From Flavobacterium sp. CS20 (GTDB taxonomy: Bacteria; Bacteroidota; Bacteroidia; Flavobacteriales; Flavobacteriaceae), in the NCBI RefSeq assembly GCF_018080005.1, contig NZ_CP073015.1, forward strand, positions 1,178,001 to 1,242,000: a DNA stretch of 64,000 bases, read 5' to 3'. The notes beneath the pieces are model-generated. The model made no database searches and was not told the DNA's origin. It worked only from the letters and a program-made list of their open reading frames with translations. Position numbers and translations under genes: made by a program. Below, piece by piece: positions 52,136 to 60,856 of this stretch (its first letter is position 1; the number at the start of each line of letters is the position of its first letter).

Positions 52136-53518
52136 ATGAAAAATAAAATTCAATTATTTATAATTTTTATGGTTTTTTCAATCTGTTTTATAAGTTGTCA
52201 AAAAGACGATGTGTTTCAAGACACTCAAAATGAAAACCCATTAGACCTAAAAAGCGTAAGTTCAAAAGATATAGCACAATACTATAATTCTTTTTCTCAA
52301 AACGCCAAAAGTGACCAAGCTTGGCTTACACCTTATTTTGAGTATAATGACAGCATAAGTATTGTAAACTCTAATGCCAAAATCACTGTTACACCAGCAA
52401 TAACTGATATACCAAATGCTTATTCTCGGTTATTTTCTTTAAACATTAACAGCCAATTAAAAACAGTTGCCTATCATATGTTCCCAAATGACCAAGCAAC
52501 GAGTAGTTCCTTTTTTGGTGGTATTATGATAACAGATTTAAGCGGTAATCTTTTATCAGCCTTTGAAGCTGAAAACAATCTATACACAAAATACTATGAT
52601 GTCGCGACTTCTGATTTAGATTTGAATATTTTAGATCTTAATAGTAAGAGTGGTGACTGTCCTGACGATCCAAATTGTTTTGACGGAGGAATGTTAGATG
52701 AAGTAGTTATAGTTGCAGACCCACCAAAGGATTCTGCTAGCATAACTATAATTTTTCTACCAGAATTTATTAATCAGCCTGAAGATGGTAATGGCGGTTT
52801 TACAATACCAACAACCCCAACAGAACCCTCAGCACCAGCAACTGATACTAATGAGGACACTTGCCCGCCTGGAAAAATTAAGGACAACAATGGTAATTGT
52901 GTTGAGCCAGATGAGCCTTGTCCAGGAATTAAAATAAAAAATAGTAGTGATGAATGTATTTGTCCTAATGGTTTTGTAGAAGCTATAGATGGCAGTTGTG
53001 TTGAGGTCCCTTGCGATAAAGACCCTGTCAAAAATCCTAAAGTAGCTAAACAGAATTTATCTGGTATTGAAGGAGGCCTATTTGGGTGCACAAGAAATGG
53101 CAGTGGATGCCAAGGACAACCAAACAAAAAAAAGCATGGAGGTCTAGATGTTTTAAATTCTTTTGGTTCACCTGTTTTTGCTATGTATGATGGAGTTGCA
53201 AGCCTGTCGCCAAATGAATTAAATAGAGCAGGTTGGGTTGTTGTCCTTTTTGCTAATGTTGATGGTGTAAGCACTAAGATTCAGTATTTTCACTTACAGC
53301 AAAACAATAGAGCTAACGGCTCTGTTAGTGCTGGAGACATTATAGGCTACCAAGGAGATTCAGGAAACCTCGATGAAGCTATTGCAAAAGGTTTTACAGA
53401 ATCTCATGTCCATATTAAAGTTGAAAATGACCAAGGTTTACAAAACCCTGAAGATTATATAGGAAATTTAACCACAGAAGACGAATCAATAACTATTTCT
53501 AATCCAGATTGTAATTAA
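52136..53518 (+). CDS. secreted lipoprotein with C-terminal M23/LytM peptidase domain
   Basis: This 460-residue protein has a lipoprotein signal (lipobox FISC, Cys21). An unrecognised ~170-residue N-terminal domain is followed by a proline/threonine linker. Then come two short Cys-rich EGF-like units (CPPGKIKDNNGNCVEP, CPNGFVEAIDGSCVEVPC) and, from ~330, an M23-type domain. The metal ligands H-x3-D (KKHGGLDV) and H-x-H (SHVHIKV) are both present, so the peptidase could cleave peptidoglycan cross-links. The following two genes encode exported paralogous proteins. A role as a secreted cell-wall-acting effector is inference. Confidence 0.78.
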   Translation: MKNKIQLFIIFMVFSICFISCQKDDVFQDTQNENPLDLKSVSSKDIAQYYNSFSQNAKSDQAWLTPYFEYNDSISIVNSNAKITVTPAITDIPNAYSRLFSLNINSQLKTVAYHMFPNDQATSSSFFGGIMITDLSGNLLSAFEAENNLYTKYYDVATSDLDLNILDLNSKSGDCPDDPNCFDGGMLDEVVIVADPPKDSASITIIFLPEFINQPEDGNGGFTIPTTPTEPSAPATDTNEDTCPPGKIKDNNGNCVEPDEPCPGIKIKNSSDECICPNGFVEAIDGSCVEVPCDKDPVKNPKVAKQNLSGIEGGLFGCTRNGSGCQGQPNKKKHGGLDVLNSFGSPVFAMYDGVASLSPNELNRAGWVVVLFANVDGVSTKIQYFHLQQNNRANGSVSAGDIIGYQGDSGNLDEAIAKGFTESHVHIKVENDQGLQNPEDYIGNLTTEDESITISNPDCN

Positions 53519-53529
53519 AACTAAATAAA

Positions 53530-54123
53530 ATGAAAAATAAAATAATCATATTACTTTCTATACTTAGTATAGGATTAAATGTTCAAGCACAACTTGTTCA
53601 AGAAGCCACACAGTTGGGCTATACCGTTGTAACTGAGAATATATACAACACCATAAAATTTGAGGACGTATTGTTTACAGATATAAAAGCGACCCATGGA
53701 GATATTGATCAGATGGTAAATTTATTTCCGATAGAAGATGATGAAAATACTGGTCCTACAACTAGCATAGATTTAGCTCAGCCAAACTCCGTAACGATAG
53801 AAGAACCAGGGGCTATTACAGGAGATGTTTATAGAGAATTTGAATATCACAATGGCTTAGAAGTTACCTTTTTTGGAGAAAATCAAGGAGATAATCTTGA
53901 AGTCATAGACTTAAAGTCTGATAACATTACTATTGATGGTGTAAAGCTGGAAATAGGAGACCCCATTTCTAATCTTACAAGTATAAACTATATAATAAAA
54001 AATGGTGCAAATAATAATAAATTTGTAAACATTGTAGAAGAAGGTGAATATGCTTTTTCTCTGTCTCTTGATTTAGACTCTAATAATTATATCACAAAAA
54101 TACATTACTTTGAAATTCCTTAA
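53530..54123 (+). CDS. exported protein of unknown function, tandem paralogue 1
   Basis: This 197-residue protein has a Sec signal peptide (MKNKIIILLSILSIGLNVQA). The mature part is acidic and probably beta-rich, with no family I recognise. It starts 11 bp after the M23 lipoprotein stop, so it is co-transcribed with it. It ends before a strong terminator. It is nearly identical to the next gene except for the last ~60 residues. Position and duplication would suit an immunity or inhibitor protein, but no sequence motif proves it. Confidence 0.75.
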   Translation: MKNKIIILLSILSIGLNVQAQLVQEATQLGYTVVTENIYNTIKFEDVLFTDIKATHGDIDQMVNLFPIEDDENTGPTTSIDLAQPNSVTIEEPGAITGDVYREFEYHNGLEVTFFGENQGDNLEVIDLKSDNITIDGVKLEIGDPISNLTSINYIIKNGANNNKFVNIVEEGEYAFSLSLDLDSNNYITKIHYFEIP

Positions 54124-54130
54124 TTTATTT

Positions 54131-54167
54131 CCACCTCAGAGTTTTTTAGCTTTGAGGTGATTTTTTT
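54131..54167 (+). terminator. terminator between the tandem paralogues
   Basis: CACCTCA and TGAGGTG arms plus a short inner stem form a hairpin with a seven-base T run. Confidence 0.85.
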
Positions 54168-54178
54168 ATCTTTAGAGA

Positions 54179-54772
54179 ATGAAAAATAAAATAATTTTAC
54201 TACTATCTATACTTAGTATAGGATTAAATGTTCAAGCACAACTTGTTCAAGAAGCCACACAGTTGGGCTATACCGTTGTAACTGAGAATATATACAACAC
54301 CATAAAATTTGAAGACGTATTGTTTACAGATATAAAAGCGACCCATGGAGATATTGATCAGATGGCAAATTTATTTCCGATAGAAGATGATGAAAATACT
54401 GGTCCTACAACTAGCATAGATTTAGCTCAGCCAAACTCCGTAACGATAGAAGAACCAGGGGCTATTACAGGAGATGTTTATAGAGAATTTGAATATCACA
54501 ATGGCTTAGAAGTTACATTTTTTGGAGAAAATCAAGGTGATGATCTTGAAGTCATAGATTTAAAGTCTGATAATATCACTATTAATGGCATAAAGCTGGA
54601 AATAGGAGACCCCATTTCTAATCTAACAAGCATAAATTATTTAATAAAAAATGGTGCAAATAATAATAAGCTTGTTAAAGTTGTACAGGAAGGCGAATAT
54701 GCAGTTTCTTTATCTCTTAGATTAGATTCAAATAATAACTTGTCTGAAATTCACTTTTATGTAAATCCATAA
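54179..54772 (+). CDS. exported protein of unknown function, tandem paralogue 2
   Basis: This 197-residue protein is a recent duplicate of the previous gene. The first ~135 codons differ at only a few positions, while the last ~60 residues diverge (for example NNKLVKVVQEGEYAVSLSLRLDSNN). It has the same signal peptide. It follows a terminator, so its expression may differ from that of copy 1. Its own weaker terminator follows. Confidence 0.75.
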   Translation: MKNKIILLLSILSIGLNVQAQLVQEATQLGYTVVTENIYNTIKFEDVLFTDIKATHGDIDQMANLFPIEDDENTGPTTSIDLAQPNSVTIEEPGAITGDVYREFEYHNGLEVTFFGENQGDDLEVIDLKSDNITINGIKLEIGDPISNLTSINYLIKNGANNNKLVKVVQEGEYAVSLSLRLDSNNNLSEIHFYVNP

Positions 54773-54780
54773 TATTTATT

Positions 54781-54817
54781 ACCATCTCAAAGTTTTTAAA
54801 TTTGGGGTGGTACTTTT
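54781..54817 (+). terminator. terminator of paralogue 2
   Basis: ACCATCTCAAA and TTTGGGGTGGT arms pair with G-U wobbles and are followed by a short T run. It is a diverged copy of the terminator at 54131, so the duplication included the terminator. Confidence 0.65.
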
Positions 54818-54854
54818 TCATTAAATCTTTAGGGTATATTGGTATTGATTTTTT

Positions 54855-54888
54855 TCACCGCGAATCCCCAAGCCATTGTTAAACACTA
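54855..54888 (+). repeat. 34-bp direct repeat, right copy
   Basis: TCACCGCGAATCCCCAAGCC followed by ATTGTTAAACACTA, 32 of 34 positions identical to the left copy at 51791-51824 and in the same orientation. Confidence 0.75.
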
Positions 54889-55024
54889 CAGCCATTTTCA
54901 ATTTTAAAATCTAATTTGAAATCTAAAACAAAAAAATTGGAAGGTTTTTAAACCAACTCAATTTTGCATATTTAATTTTTTAAATTAACTATTATTCACG
55001 ATATTTGAATAAATTATAAAAATT

Positions 55025-56182
55025 ATGCCTTTTTATCATAAACTTGGTAAAATACCACACAAACGCCATACTATTTTTAAAAAACCAGATGGCAGTTTGT
55101 ATTATGAACAATTGTTTGGCACCATAGGTTTTGACGGGATGTACACCAATTCTTATCACATACATCGACCTACTCAAGTAAAAGCTATACAATCCCAAAA
55201 GTCAGTAGCACCCAAAATTGCGGTTAAAAACAACTTAGAATCTTTACGCTTAAAAGGGTTTCAGCTCAAACCAGAAGCCGATTATTTAGACAGTAGAAAA
55301 GTTATTATGCACAATAGCAATGTCAATATAACCCTTGCAGCACCTCAAGAATCTACCGATGATTATTTTTATAAAAACGCCGATGCTGATGAATTGCTTT
55401 TTATTCATGAAGGAAGCGGAAAACTAAGAACTCATCTTGGAAATCTCGATTTCAAATACGGCGACTATTTGCTTATTCCGCGTGGAATGATTTATAAAAT
55501 CGAATTTGACACAAAGGATAATCGCTTGTTTATTATTGAATCTACCAGACCAATATACACACCCAAACGCTATCGCAACTATTTTGGGCAACTGTTAGAA
55601 CATTCACCGTTTTGTGAACGAGACCTCAGAGCACCACAAGATTTAGAAACCCACGACGAAAAAGGAGATTTTATCATAAAAGTCAAAAAACAAAACGACT
55701 TGTTTGAAATGGTTTACGCCACACATCCATTTGATGTGGTAGGCTACGATGGTTATAATTTTCCTTATGCATTTTCTATACACGATTTTGAACCCATAAC
55801 AGGTAGAATACATCAACCACCGCCAGTGCATCAAACCTTTGAAACCGATGCTTTTGTGGTTTGTTCATTCTGTCCAAGATTGTTTGATTATCATCCAGAA
55901 AGCATTCCAGCACCATACAACCATTCTAATATAGACAGCGATGAAGTCTTATATTACGTTGATGGCGATTTTATGAGTAGAAATGACATAGACCGCGGAC
56001 ATATTTCATTGCACCCAGCTGGCATACCACATGGTCCACATCCAGGTGCAAGAGAACGAAGCATTGGCAAAACCAAAACTGAAGAACTCGCCGTAATGGT
56101 AGATACCTTTAAACCTCTTCAAATCACTGAAGTTGGTATGAAATTGTCTGATGGCACTTATTATAAGTCATGGTTGGAATAA
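55025..56182 (+). CDS. hmgA: homogentisate 1,2-dioxygenase
   Basis: HmgA opens the homogentisate ring to maleylacetoacetate in tyrosine and phenylalanine breakdown. This 385-residue cupin enzyme starts MPFYHKLGKIPHKRH, carries the LLFIHEGSGKL...YGDYLLIPRG cupin segment (~residue 120-160) and the C-terminal metal-binding region (HQTFETDAFVVCSFCPR, LHPAGIPHGPHPG). The length matches bacterial members of the shorter class. Together with hppD 386 bp downstream it covers two consecutive steps of the pathway. Confidence 0.94.
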   Translation: MPFYHKLGKIPHKRHTIFKKPDGSLYYEQLFGTIGFDGMYTNSYHIHRPTQVKAIQSQKSVAPKIAVKNNLESLRLKGFQLKPEADYLDSRKVIMHNSNVNITLAAPQESTDDYFYKNADADELLFIHEGSGKLRTHLGNLDFKYGDYLLIPRGMIYKIEFDTKDNRLFIIESTRPIYTPKRYRNYFGQLLEHSPFCERDLRAPQDLETHDEKGDFIIKVKKQNDLFEMVYATHPFDVVGYDGYNFPYAFSIHDFEPITGRIHQPPPVHQTFETDAFVVCSFCPRLFDYHPESIPAPYNHSNIDSDEVLYYVDGDFMSRNDIDRGHISLHPAGIPHGPHPGARERSIGKTKTEELAVMVDTFKPLQITEVGMKLSDGTYYKSWLE

Positions 56183-56288
56183 AATAGCTTTTAGCCTCTA
56201 TCTGTTAGTTTTTAGACTATACAGCTTGTACAGCTTGGAATTAGATCAAGTAATGAGAAATTAAAATATAGCAGAAAATATATTATGT

Positions 56289-56507
56289 ATGAATAAAGAC
56301 CAAGAAAGTATCAAAAAAGCTTTTCAGTTGTTTGAAACTGGAAAAATCGATACTTTTGAAGTTGGCACAACAGAAGGACTTTTGCAAATTCATAAATATA
56401 TATTTGATGGTTTGTATGATTATGCTGGAAAGATTAGAGAAAAGAATATTTCAAAAGGCATAAAACAATCATACTATTATGAAGGCTATAGAAAAGATGA
56501 TGAGTAA
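56289..56507 (+). pseudogene. Fic-domain protein remnant (N-terminal part only)
   Basis: The 72-residue frame matches the start of Fic proteins: [44 protein letters not shown] corresponds to the helices before the active site, including the 'LxxIHxxLFxxLYDxAGxIR' pattern. The catalytic HPFxxGNGR motif is absent and the frame ends in an unrelated [11 protein letters not shown]. It lies between hmgA and hppD and is most likely the leftover of a Fic toxin-type gene. Confidence 0.7.
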
Positions 56508-56567
56508 TAGAAAAAAACAACTTAAAACTTGAAACTTATAAACTGATAACCTTATAAACTCAATACA

Positions 56568-57707
56568 ATGAAAACAGATACAACAAGCTTAAACTTACCC
56601 GTAGAAAATCCAGAAGCCGAAGATTTTTTACCCATTTTAGGAACCGATTTTGTAGAACTTTATGTCGGCAATGCCAAACAAGCCGCTTATTATTACCAAA
56701 CCGCTTGGGGCTTTACGCCTATTGCTTATGCTGGCTTAGAAACTGGAAAGAAAAATACAGTCTCTTATGTTTTACAACAAGACAAAATCAGATTAGTATT
56801 AACCAGTCCGCTTGAACCTGGAGGAGATATCAACGCCCATATCAACAAACACGGCGATGGCGTCAAATATATTGCCCTTTGGGTGGACGATGCCACAAAA
56901 AGCTACGAAGAAACCACTAAAAGAGGTGCAAAAGCTTATTGCGAACCACACACCATTGAAGACAGCAATGGTAAAGCCGTGATTTCAGGCATTCACACCT
57001 ACGGTGAAACTGTTCATCTTTTTGTTGAACGCAAAGATTATCACGGACCTTTTTTGCCAGGCTATAAAGCTTGGGATAACCCTTACACCACAGAATCCAC
57101 AGGAATTAAATACATTGACCATATGGTGGGTAATGTAGGTTGGAACGAAATGAACAAATGGTGTGAATTTTATGCCAATGTTATGGGATTTGCACAACTC
57201 GTATCTTTTGACGACAAAGATATCTCAACAGAATACACCGCCTTGATGAGTAAAGTGATGAGTAATGGCAATGGTAAGATCAAATTTCCTATAAACGAAC
57301 CTGCTCACGGTAAAAAGAAATCTCAAATTGAAGAATACATAGATTTTTATAACGGTGCTGGTGTACAACACATTGCAGTAGCTACTGACAATATTATTGA
57401 AACAGTCAACAGCTTAAGAAACCGTGGCGTAGAGTTTTTGAGCGTCCCTGAAGTTTATTACGAAGATGTTTTAGACCGCGTAGGAGAAATAGACGAAGAC
57501 CTTGAGCCACTAAAAGAGCTCGATATTTTAATCGATAGAGATGATGAAGGTTATTTATTGCAAATTTTCACAAAACCCGTCTTAGATAGACCAACCATGT
57601 TTTTTGAAATCATACAAAGAAAAGGTGCAAAATCTTTCGGAAAAGGCAATTTCAAAGCCCTTTTTGAAGCTATAGAAAGAGAGCAAAATTTAAGAGGAAC
57701 TTTATAG
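56568..57707 (+). CDS. hppD: 4-hydroxyphenylpyruvate dioxygenase
   Basis: HppD converts 4-hydroxyphenylpyruvate to homogentisate, the substrate of HmgA. The 379-residue protein has two VOC-fold halves. The first begins DFVELYVGNAKQAAYYYQTAWGF, and the second (YIDHMVGNVGWNEM...) carries the iron ligands: His in IDHMVGN (~184), His in GVQHIAVAT (~267) and Glu in FFEIIQRKG (~346). Length and motif order are normal. Confidence 0.95.
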   Translation: MKTDTTSLNLPVENPEAEDFLPILGTDFVELYVGNAKQAAYYYQTAWGFTPIAYAGLETGKKNTVSYVLQQDKIRLVLTSPLEPGGDINAHINKHGDGVKYIALWVDDATKSYEETTKRGAKAYCEPHTIEDSNGKAVISGIHTYGETVHLFVERKDYHGPFLPGYKAWDNPYTTESTGIKYIDHMVGNVGWNEMNKWCEFYANVMGFAQLVSFDDKDISTEYTALMSKVMSNGNGKIKFPINEPAHGKKKSQIEEYIDFYNGAGVQHIAVATDNIIETVNSLRNRGVEFLSVPEVYYEDVLDRVGEIDEDLEPLKELDILIDRDDEGYLLQIFTKPVLDRPTMFFEIIQRKGAKSFGKGNFKALFEAIEREQNLRGTL

Positions 57708-57798
57708 ATAATGTAGCAATTTGAAAATGAAAAATAAATAAATCAATAATTAATTTTTAAAAAAAGTTCCTTCCCAATGAGAAGGTCAGGATGGGAAA

Positions 57799-58110
57799 AT
57801 GAATAATCTAGATAACAAATCTTGGGAAAAAGCCCAAAAAGACGACCAAAACAGCGTTATTCTCGATGTGAGAACACCAGAAGAATATGAAGAAAAACGC
57901 ATTCCAAATTCAACGCTTATCAATGTGCAAGACGCTCAAAAATTTGTAGAGGAAATAGAAAAACTTGACAAATCAATTGCCTATTTTGTATATTGCAGAG
58001 CTGGAAGTCGCAGTGCGATGGCATGTAATATCATGGAACAATTAGGTTTTAAAGATGTATCAAACCTCGAAGGTGGCATCATAGAATGGCATGGAGAAGT
58101 TGAAGGATAG
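57799..58110 (+). CDS. cytoplasmic single-domain rhodanese
   Basis: This 103-residue protein has a single rhodanese domain with VILDVRTPEEYEEKRIPNS and the active-site loop YCRAGSRSAMA (catalytic Cys ~70). It has no signal peptide. It probably transfers sulfane sulfur or handles persulfides, and the acceptor is unknown. It is one of two rhodaneses in a row. Confidence 0.88.
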   Translation: MNNLDNKSWEKAQKDDQNSVILDVRTPEEYEEKRIPNSTLINVQDAQKFVEEIEKLDKSIAYFVYCRAGSRSAMACNIMEQLGFKDVSNLEGGIIEWHGEVEG

Positions 58111-58310
58111 CTGTTAGTCGGTAGCTGGTAGTTGGCGGTAATAAGAAAGTTGAAAATTCTTAGATGTTTTATATTATCAAAGTAATAAATTGATAAGTTC
58201 ACTTTGAGTGTTTTGGCATCAAAACTTTGCGTCCTCTACATGAAATCTTAAGTATAAATAGTCATATTTGAATAATAAAATCAACTCAGAAACAGCATAA
58301 CAATAGCATT

Positions 58311-58700
58311 ATGAAACATTTTAAAATTAGCCTAGTTTTAATCCTTTTACTAAGCATAGGCTGTAAAGAAAAAGCCAAATACTCTAATATCACGATGATA
58401 GATAGTAAGGAAATGAAAACCATGCTCAAAAATGATGAAGTTCAGCTGGTTGACGTTAGAACCGTTAAAGAATTTAATGAAAATTATATCGAAGGGGCAC
58501 ACAATATTGTTTATGATGATAACTTCGACAAAAAGCTAGACACTTTAAACAAAGACAAACCCATTATCGTATATTGTCGCTCAGGAAGAAGAAGTGCAAA
58601 ATGTGCTAAAATTCTTCAAAAACAAGGCTTTTCAAAAATCTATGACTTAAAAGGTGGTATTACGCAGTGGATGAAGGAAGGGAATACAATTAAAAAGTAA
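58311..58700 (+). CDS. rhodanese-domain lipoprotein
   Basis: This 129-residue protein has a lipoprotein signal (LLSIGC, Cys18) and a rhodanese domain (VQLVDVRTVKEFNENYIEGAHNI, active-site loop VYCRSGRRSAKCA). It is expected to be anchored in the cell envelope. It is about 200 bp from the cytoplasmic rhodanese. Confidence 0.88.
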   Translation: MKHFKISLVLILLLSIGCKEKAKYSNITMIDSKEMKTMLKNDEVQLVDVRTVKEFNENYIEGAHNIVYDDNFDKKLDTLNKDKPIIVYCRSGRRSAKCAKILQKQGFSKIYDLKGGITQWMKEGNTIKK

Positions 58701-58810
58701 AAATCAGTTCGTATTTTCTACAAATATTATTTTAAAGTCTTACTCATTCATCGTAATTTGTTACTTTTATCAGTATAAAATTTGAATTTCTTTAAAACAA
58801 GTAGAATATT

Positions 58811-60349
58811 ATGCTCATAAAAGTCTATGGCAGTGCTGTTTTTGGTGTTGAAGCCACCAATATCACAGTAGAAGTCAACGTGGATTCTGGCATCGGTTAC
58901 CACTTGGTAGGTTTGCCTGATAATGCCATAAAAGAAAGTAGTTTTAGAATTCAAGCCGCATTGAAAAACATCGGTTTAAAATTCCCTGGCAAAAAAATAA
59001 CGGTCAATATGGCACCAGCTGATTTGCGTAAAGAAGGCTCTGCTTATGATTTGACTTTAGCTCTGGGTATTCTTACCGCTTCATCACAAATCAAAGCACC
59101 AAACATTGACGAATATATCATTATGGGCGAATTGTCTCTCGATGGTGGTTTACAACCCATAAAAGGAGCTTTACCCATTGCCATCAAAGCCAAAGAAGAT
59201 GGGTTTAAAGGTTTTATCTTACCAAAACAAAATGCTAAAGAAGCCGCTATTGTTGATGGTCTTGAAGTTTATGGTGTTGAAAACATCACTGAAGTCATCA
59301 ACTTTTTTGATAAAGGTAAAACACTCGAACCAACCATTCTCAATACGAGAGAAGAATTCTATAAAAACTTAGAACATCCCAAATTTGATTTTTCAGAAGT
59401 TAAAGGTCAAGAATCCATAAAACGCTGTATGGAAATTGCAGCCGCTGGCGGTCATAATATCATTATGATTGGTCCGCCTGGTTCAGGCAAAACGATGCTC
59501 GCCAAACGGCTACCCAGTATTCTTCCACCTATGACACTTCAAGAAGCTCTTGAAACCACTAAAATCCATTCGGTAGTTGGTGGTGTAAAAGAAAACACAG
59601 GTTTAATGGCAAACCGACCTTTCCGAAGTCCACATCATACCATTAGCGATGTTGCTTTGGTTGGTGGCGGTGCTTATCCACAACCAGGTGAAATTTCTCT
59701 TTCGCATAATGGTGTCTTGTTTCTTGATGAACTCCCAGAATTTAAACGCTCAGTGTTGGAAGTGATGCGTCAACCTTTAGAAGATAGAGAAGTCACGATT
59801 TCTAGAGCAAAATTTACAGTAACATATCCGTCAAGTTTTATGTTAGTCGCCAGTATGAATCCGAGTCCTGGTGGTTATTTTAACGATCCTGATGCACCTG
59901 TTACTTCATCGCCATCCGAAATGCAACGCTATCTCAGCAAAATCAGTGGTCCACTACTCGACCGTATTGATATTCATATAGAAGTCACGCCGATGCCATT
60001 TGATAAACTCAGCGAAGAACGCCGAGGCGAAAGCAGTGCTGAAATTAGAGAACGCGTGACCAAAGCCCGCGAAAAACAAGCTGAACGATTTAAAGATATT
60101 GACTATATTCACTACAATGCCCAAATGGACGTCAAACAAATTAGAAAGTTTTGTGAGCTTGATGAAGCCTCAAAAACTTTGCTTAAAACCGCTATGGAAA
60201 AACTCAACCTATCTGCTCGTGCATATGATAGAATTCTTAAAGTCTCCAGAACCATAGCCGATTTAGAAAATGAAGATAATATTTCTAATGCACATATCAG
60301 TGAAGCAATTCAATACCGCAGTTTAGATAGAGATGGTTGGTTAGGTTGA
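58811..60349 (+). CDS. YifB/ComM-family Mg-chelatase-like AAA+ ATPase
   Basis: This 512-residue protein has an N-terminal Lon-protease-like fold domain (MLIKVYGSAVFGVEA..., residues 1-~170), a Mg-chelatase AAA+ core with Walker A GPPGSGKTM (~220), FRSPHHTISDVALVGGG, a Walker B-like VLFLDELPEF (~300) and a C-terminal Mg_chelatase_C domain (LSARAYDRILKVSRTIADL). Relatives (ComM) act as branch-migration helicases in natural transformation. The role here is by family. Confidence 0.93.
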   Translation: MLIKVYGSAVFGVEATNITVEVNVDSGIGYHLVGLPDNAIKESSFRIQAALKNIGLKFPGKKITVNMAPADLRKEGSAYDLTLALGILTASSQIKAPNIDEYIIMGELSLDGGLQPIKGALPIAIKAKEDGFKGFILPKQNAKEAAIVDGLEVYGVENITEVINFFDKGKTLEPTILNTREEFYKNLEHPKFDFSEVKGQESIKRCMEIAAAGGHNIIMIGPPGSGKTMLAKRLPSILPPMTLQEALETTKIHSVVGGVKENTGLMANRPFRSPHHTISDVALVGGGAYPQPGEISLSHNGVLFLDELPEFKRSVLEVMRQPLEDREVTISRAKFTVTYPSSFMLVASMNPSPGGYFNDPDAPVTSSPSEMQRYLSKISGPLLDRIDIHIEVTPMPFDKLSEERRGESSAEIRERVTKAREKQAERFKDIDYIHYNAQMDVKQIRKFCELDEASKTLLKTAMEKLNLSARAYDRILKVSRTIADLENEDNISNAHISEAIQYRSLDRDGWLG

Positions 60350-60414
60350 TTGAATTTTAGCTTTTAATGCTTTGAGTTAGATTTAAATATTTTAGAGCTA
60401 AATTTAAAAAAATT

Positions 60415-60445
60415 CTTGTTAATTTCATTAAATACTTTACTTTTG
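60415..60445 (+). promoter_or_regulatory. promoter of the CAU tRNA gene
   Basis: A CTTG (-33) and TACTTTTG (-7) pair separated by exactly 19 bp matches the Bacteroidota consensus TTTG-N19-TAnnTTTG. It ends ~37 bp upstream of the tRNA. Confidence 0.75.
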
Positions 60446-60482
60446 CAATCCTATTCTTGAATGAGAGTATATTTTAAATATT

Positions 60483-60556
60483 GGTCCTATAACTCAGTTG
60501 GTTAGAGTATCTGACTCATAATCAGAAAGTCCCTGGTTCGAGCCCAGGTGGGACCA
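60483..60556 (+). tRNA. tRNA with CAU anticodon (tRNA-Met elongator or tRNA-Ile2)
   Basis: The 74-base cloverleaf has acceptor arms GGTCCTA/TGGGACC, a D arm ACTC/GAGT, an anticodon stem TCTGA/TCAGA with loop CTCATAA, and a T arm CCTGG/CCAGG with TTCGAGC. The discriminator base is A and CCA is not encoded. The CAU anticodon could be elongator Met or Ile2 (lysidine-modified). The C4-G69 and U12-A23 pairs lean towards Ile2, while the C29-G41 determinant is absent. Confidence 0.95.
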
Positions 60557-60563
60557 CAAGTCT

Positions 60564-60598
60564 AAAACCGTTTCATAAGTTTGAAACGGTTTTTTTTT
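60564..60598 (+). terminator. terminator of the tRNA gene
   Basis: AAACCGTTTCA and TGAAACGGTTT arms are followed by a nine-base T run. Confidence 0.9.
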
Positions 60599-60604
60599 AA
60601 CCAA

Positions 60605-60633
60605 TAAAAAACGCTGCTCAAATGAACAGCGTT
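60605..60633 (-). terminator. terminator of the cold-shock gene
   Basis: AACGCTG and CAGCGTT arms with an inner TTCA/TGAG-like stem form a hairpin, read on the minus strand into a T run. It lies back to back with the tRNA terminator. Confidence 0.85.
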
Positions 60634-60664
60634 AGTAAGAAAAACAATAAATAATTTGTATTAT

Positions 60665-60856
60665 TTAGAGGATACGAACGTTTGTAGCGTTCATACCTTT
60701 TCTGCCTTCTTCTTCAGTGTACTCAACTTGATCTCCTTCTTCAAGAGATTCTCCATTAAGACCTGTAACGTGGACAAATATGTCCTTTCCGGTTTCGTCG
60801 TTAGTAATGAATCCATAACCTTTAGACTCATTAAAAAATTTAACTGTACCTTCCAT
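60665..60856 (-). CDS. cold-shock domain protein (CspA family)
   Basis: This 63-residue protein is a single cold-shock domain with RNP1 (KGYGFI) and RNP2 (DIFVHV) motifs for single-stranded nucleic acid binding. Length and start (MEGTVKFFNESKG) are typical. A TAATATTG box upstream (complement near 60890) may be its -7 element. The ~170-bp upstream region probably forms the mRNA leader. Confidence 0.95.
   Translation of the reverse strand: MEGTVKFFNESKGYGFITNDETGKDIFVHVTGLNGESLEEGDQVEYTEEEGRKGMNATNVRIL

Noticed and set aside
52774..53274. A 166-residue minus-strand open frame over the M23 lipoprotein
   Set aside because: The sense strand has a lipobox, Cys-rich units and intact metal ligands. 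The antisense frame shows nothing.
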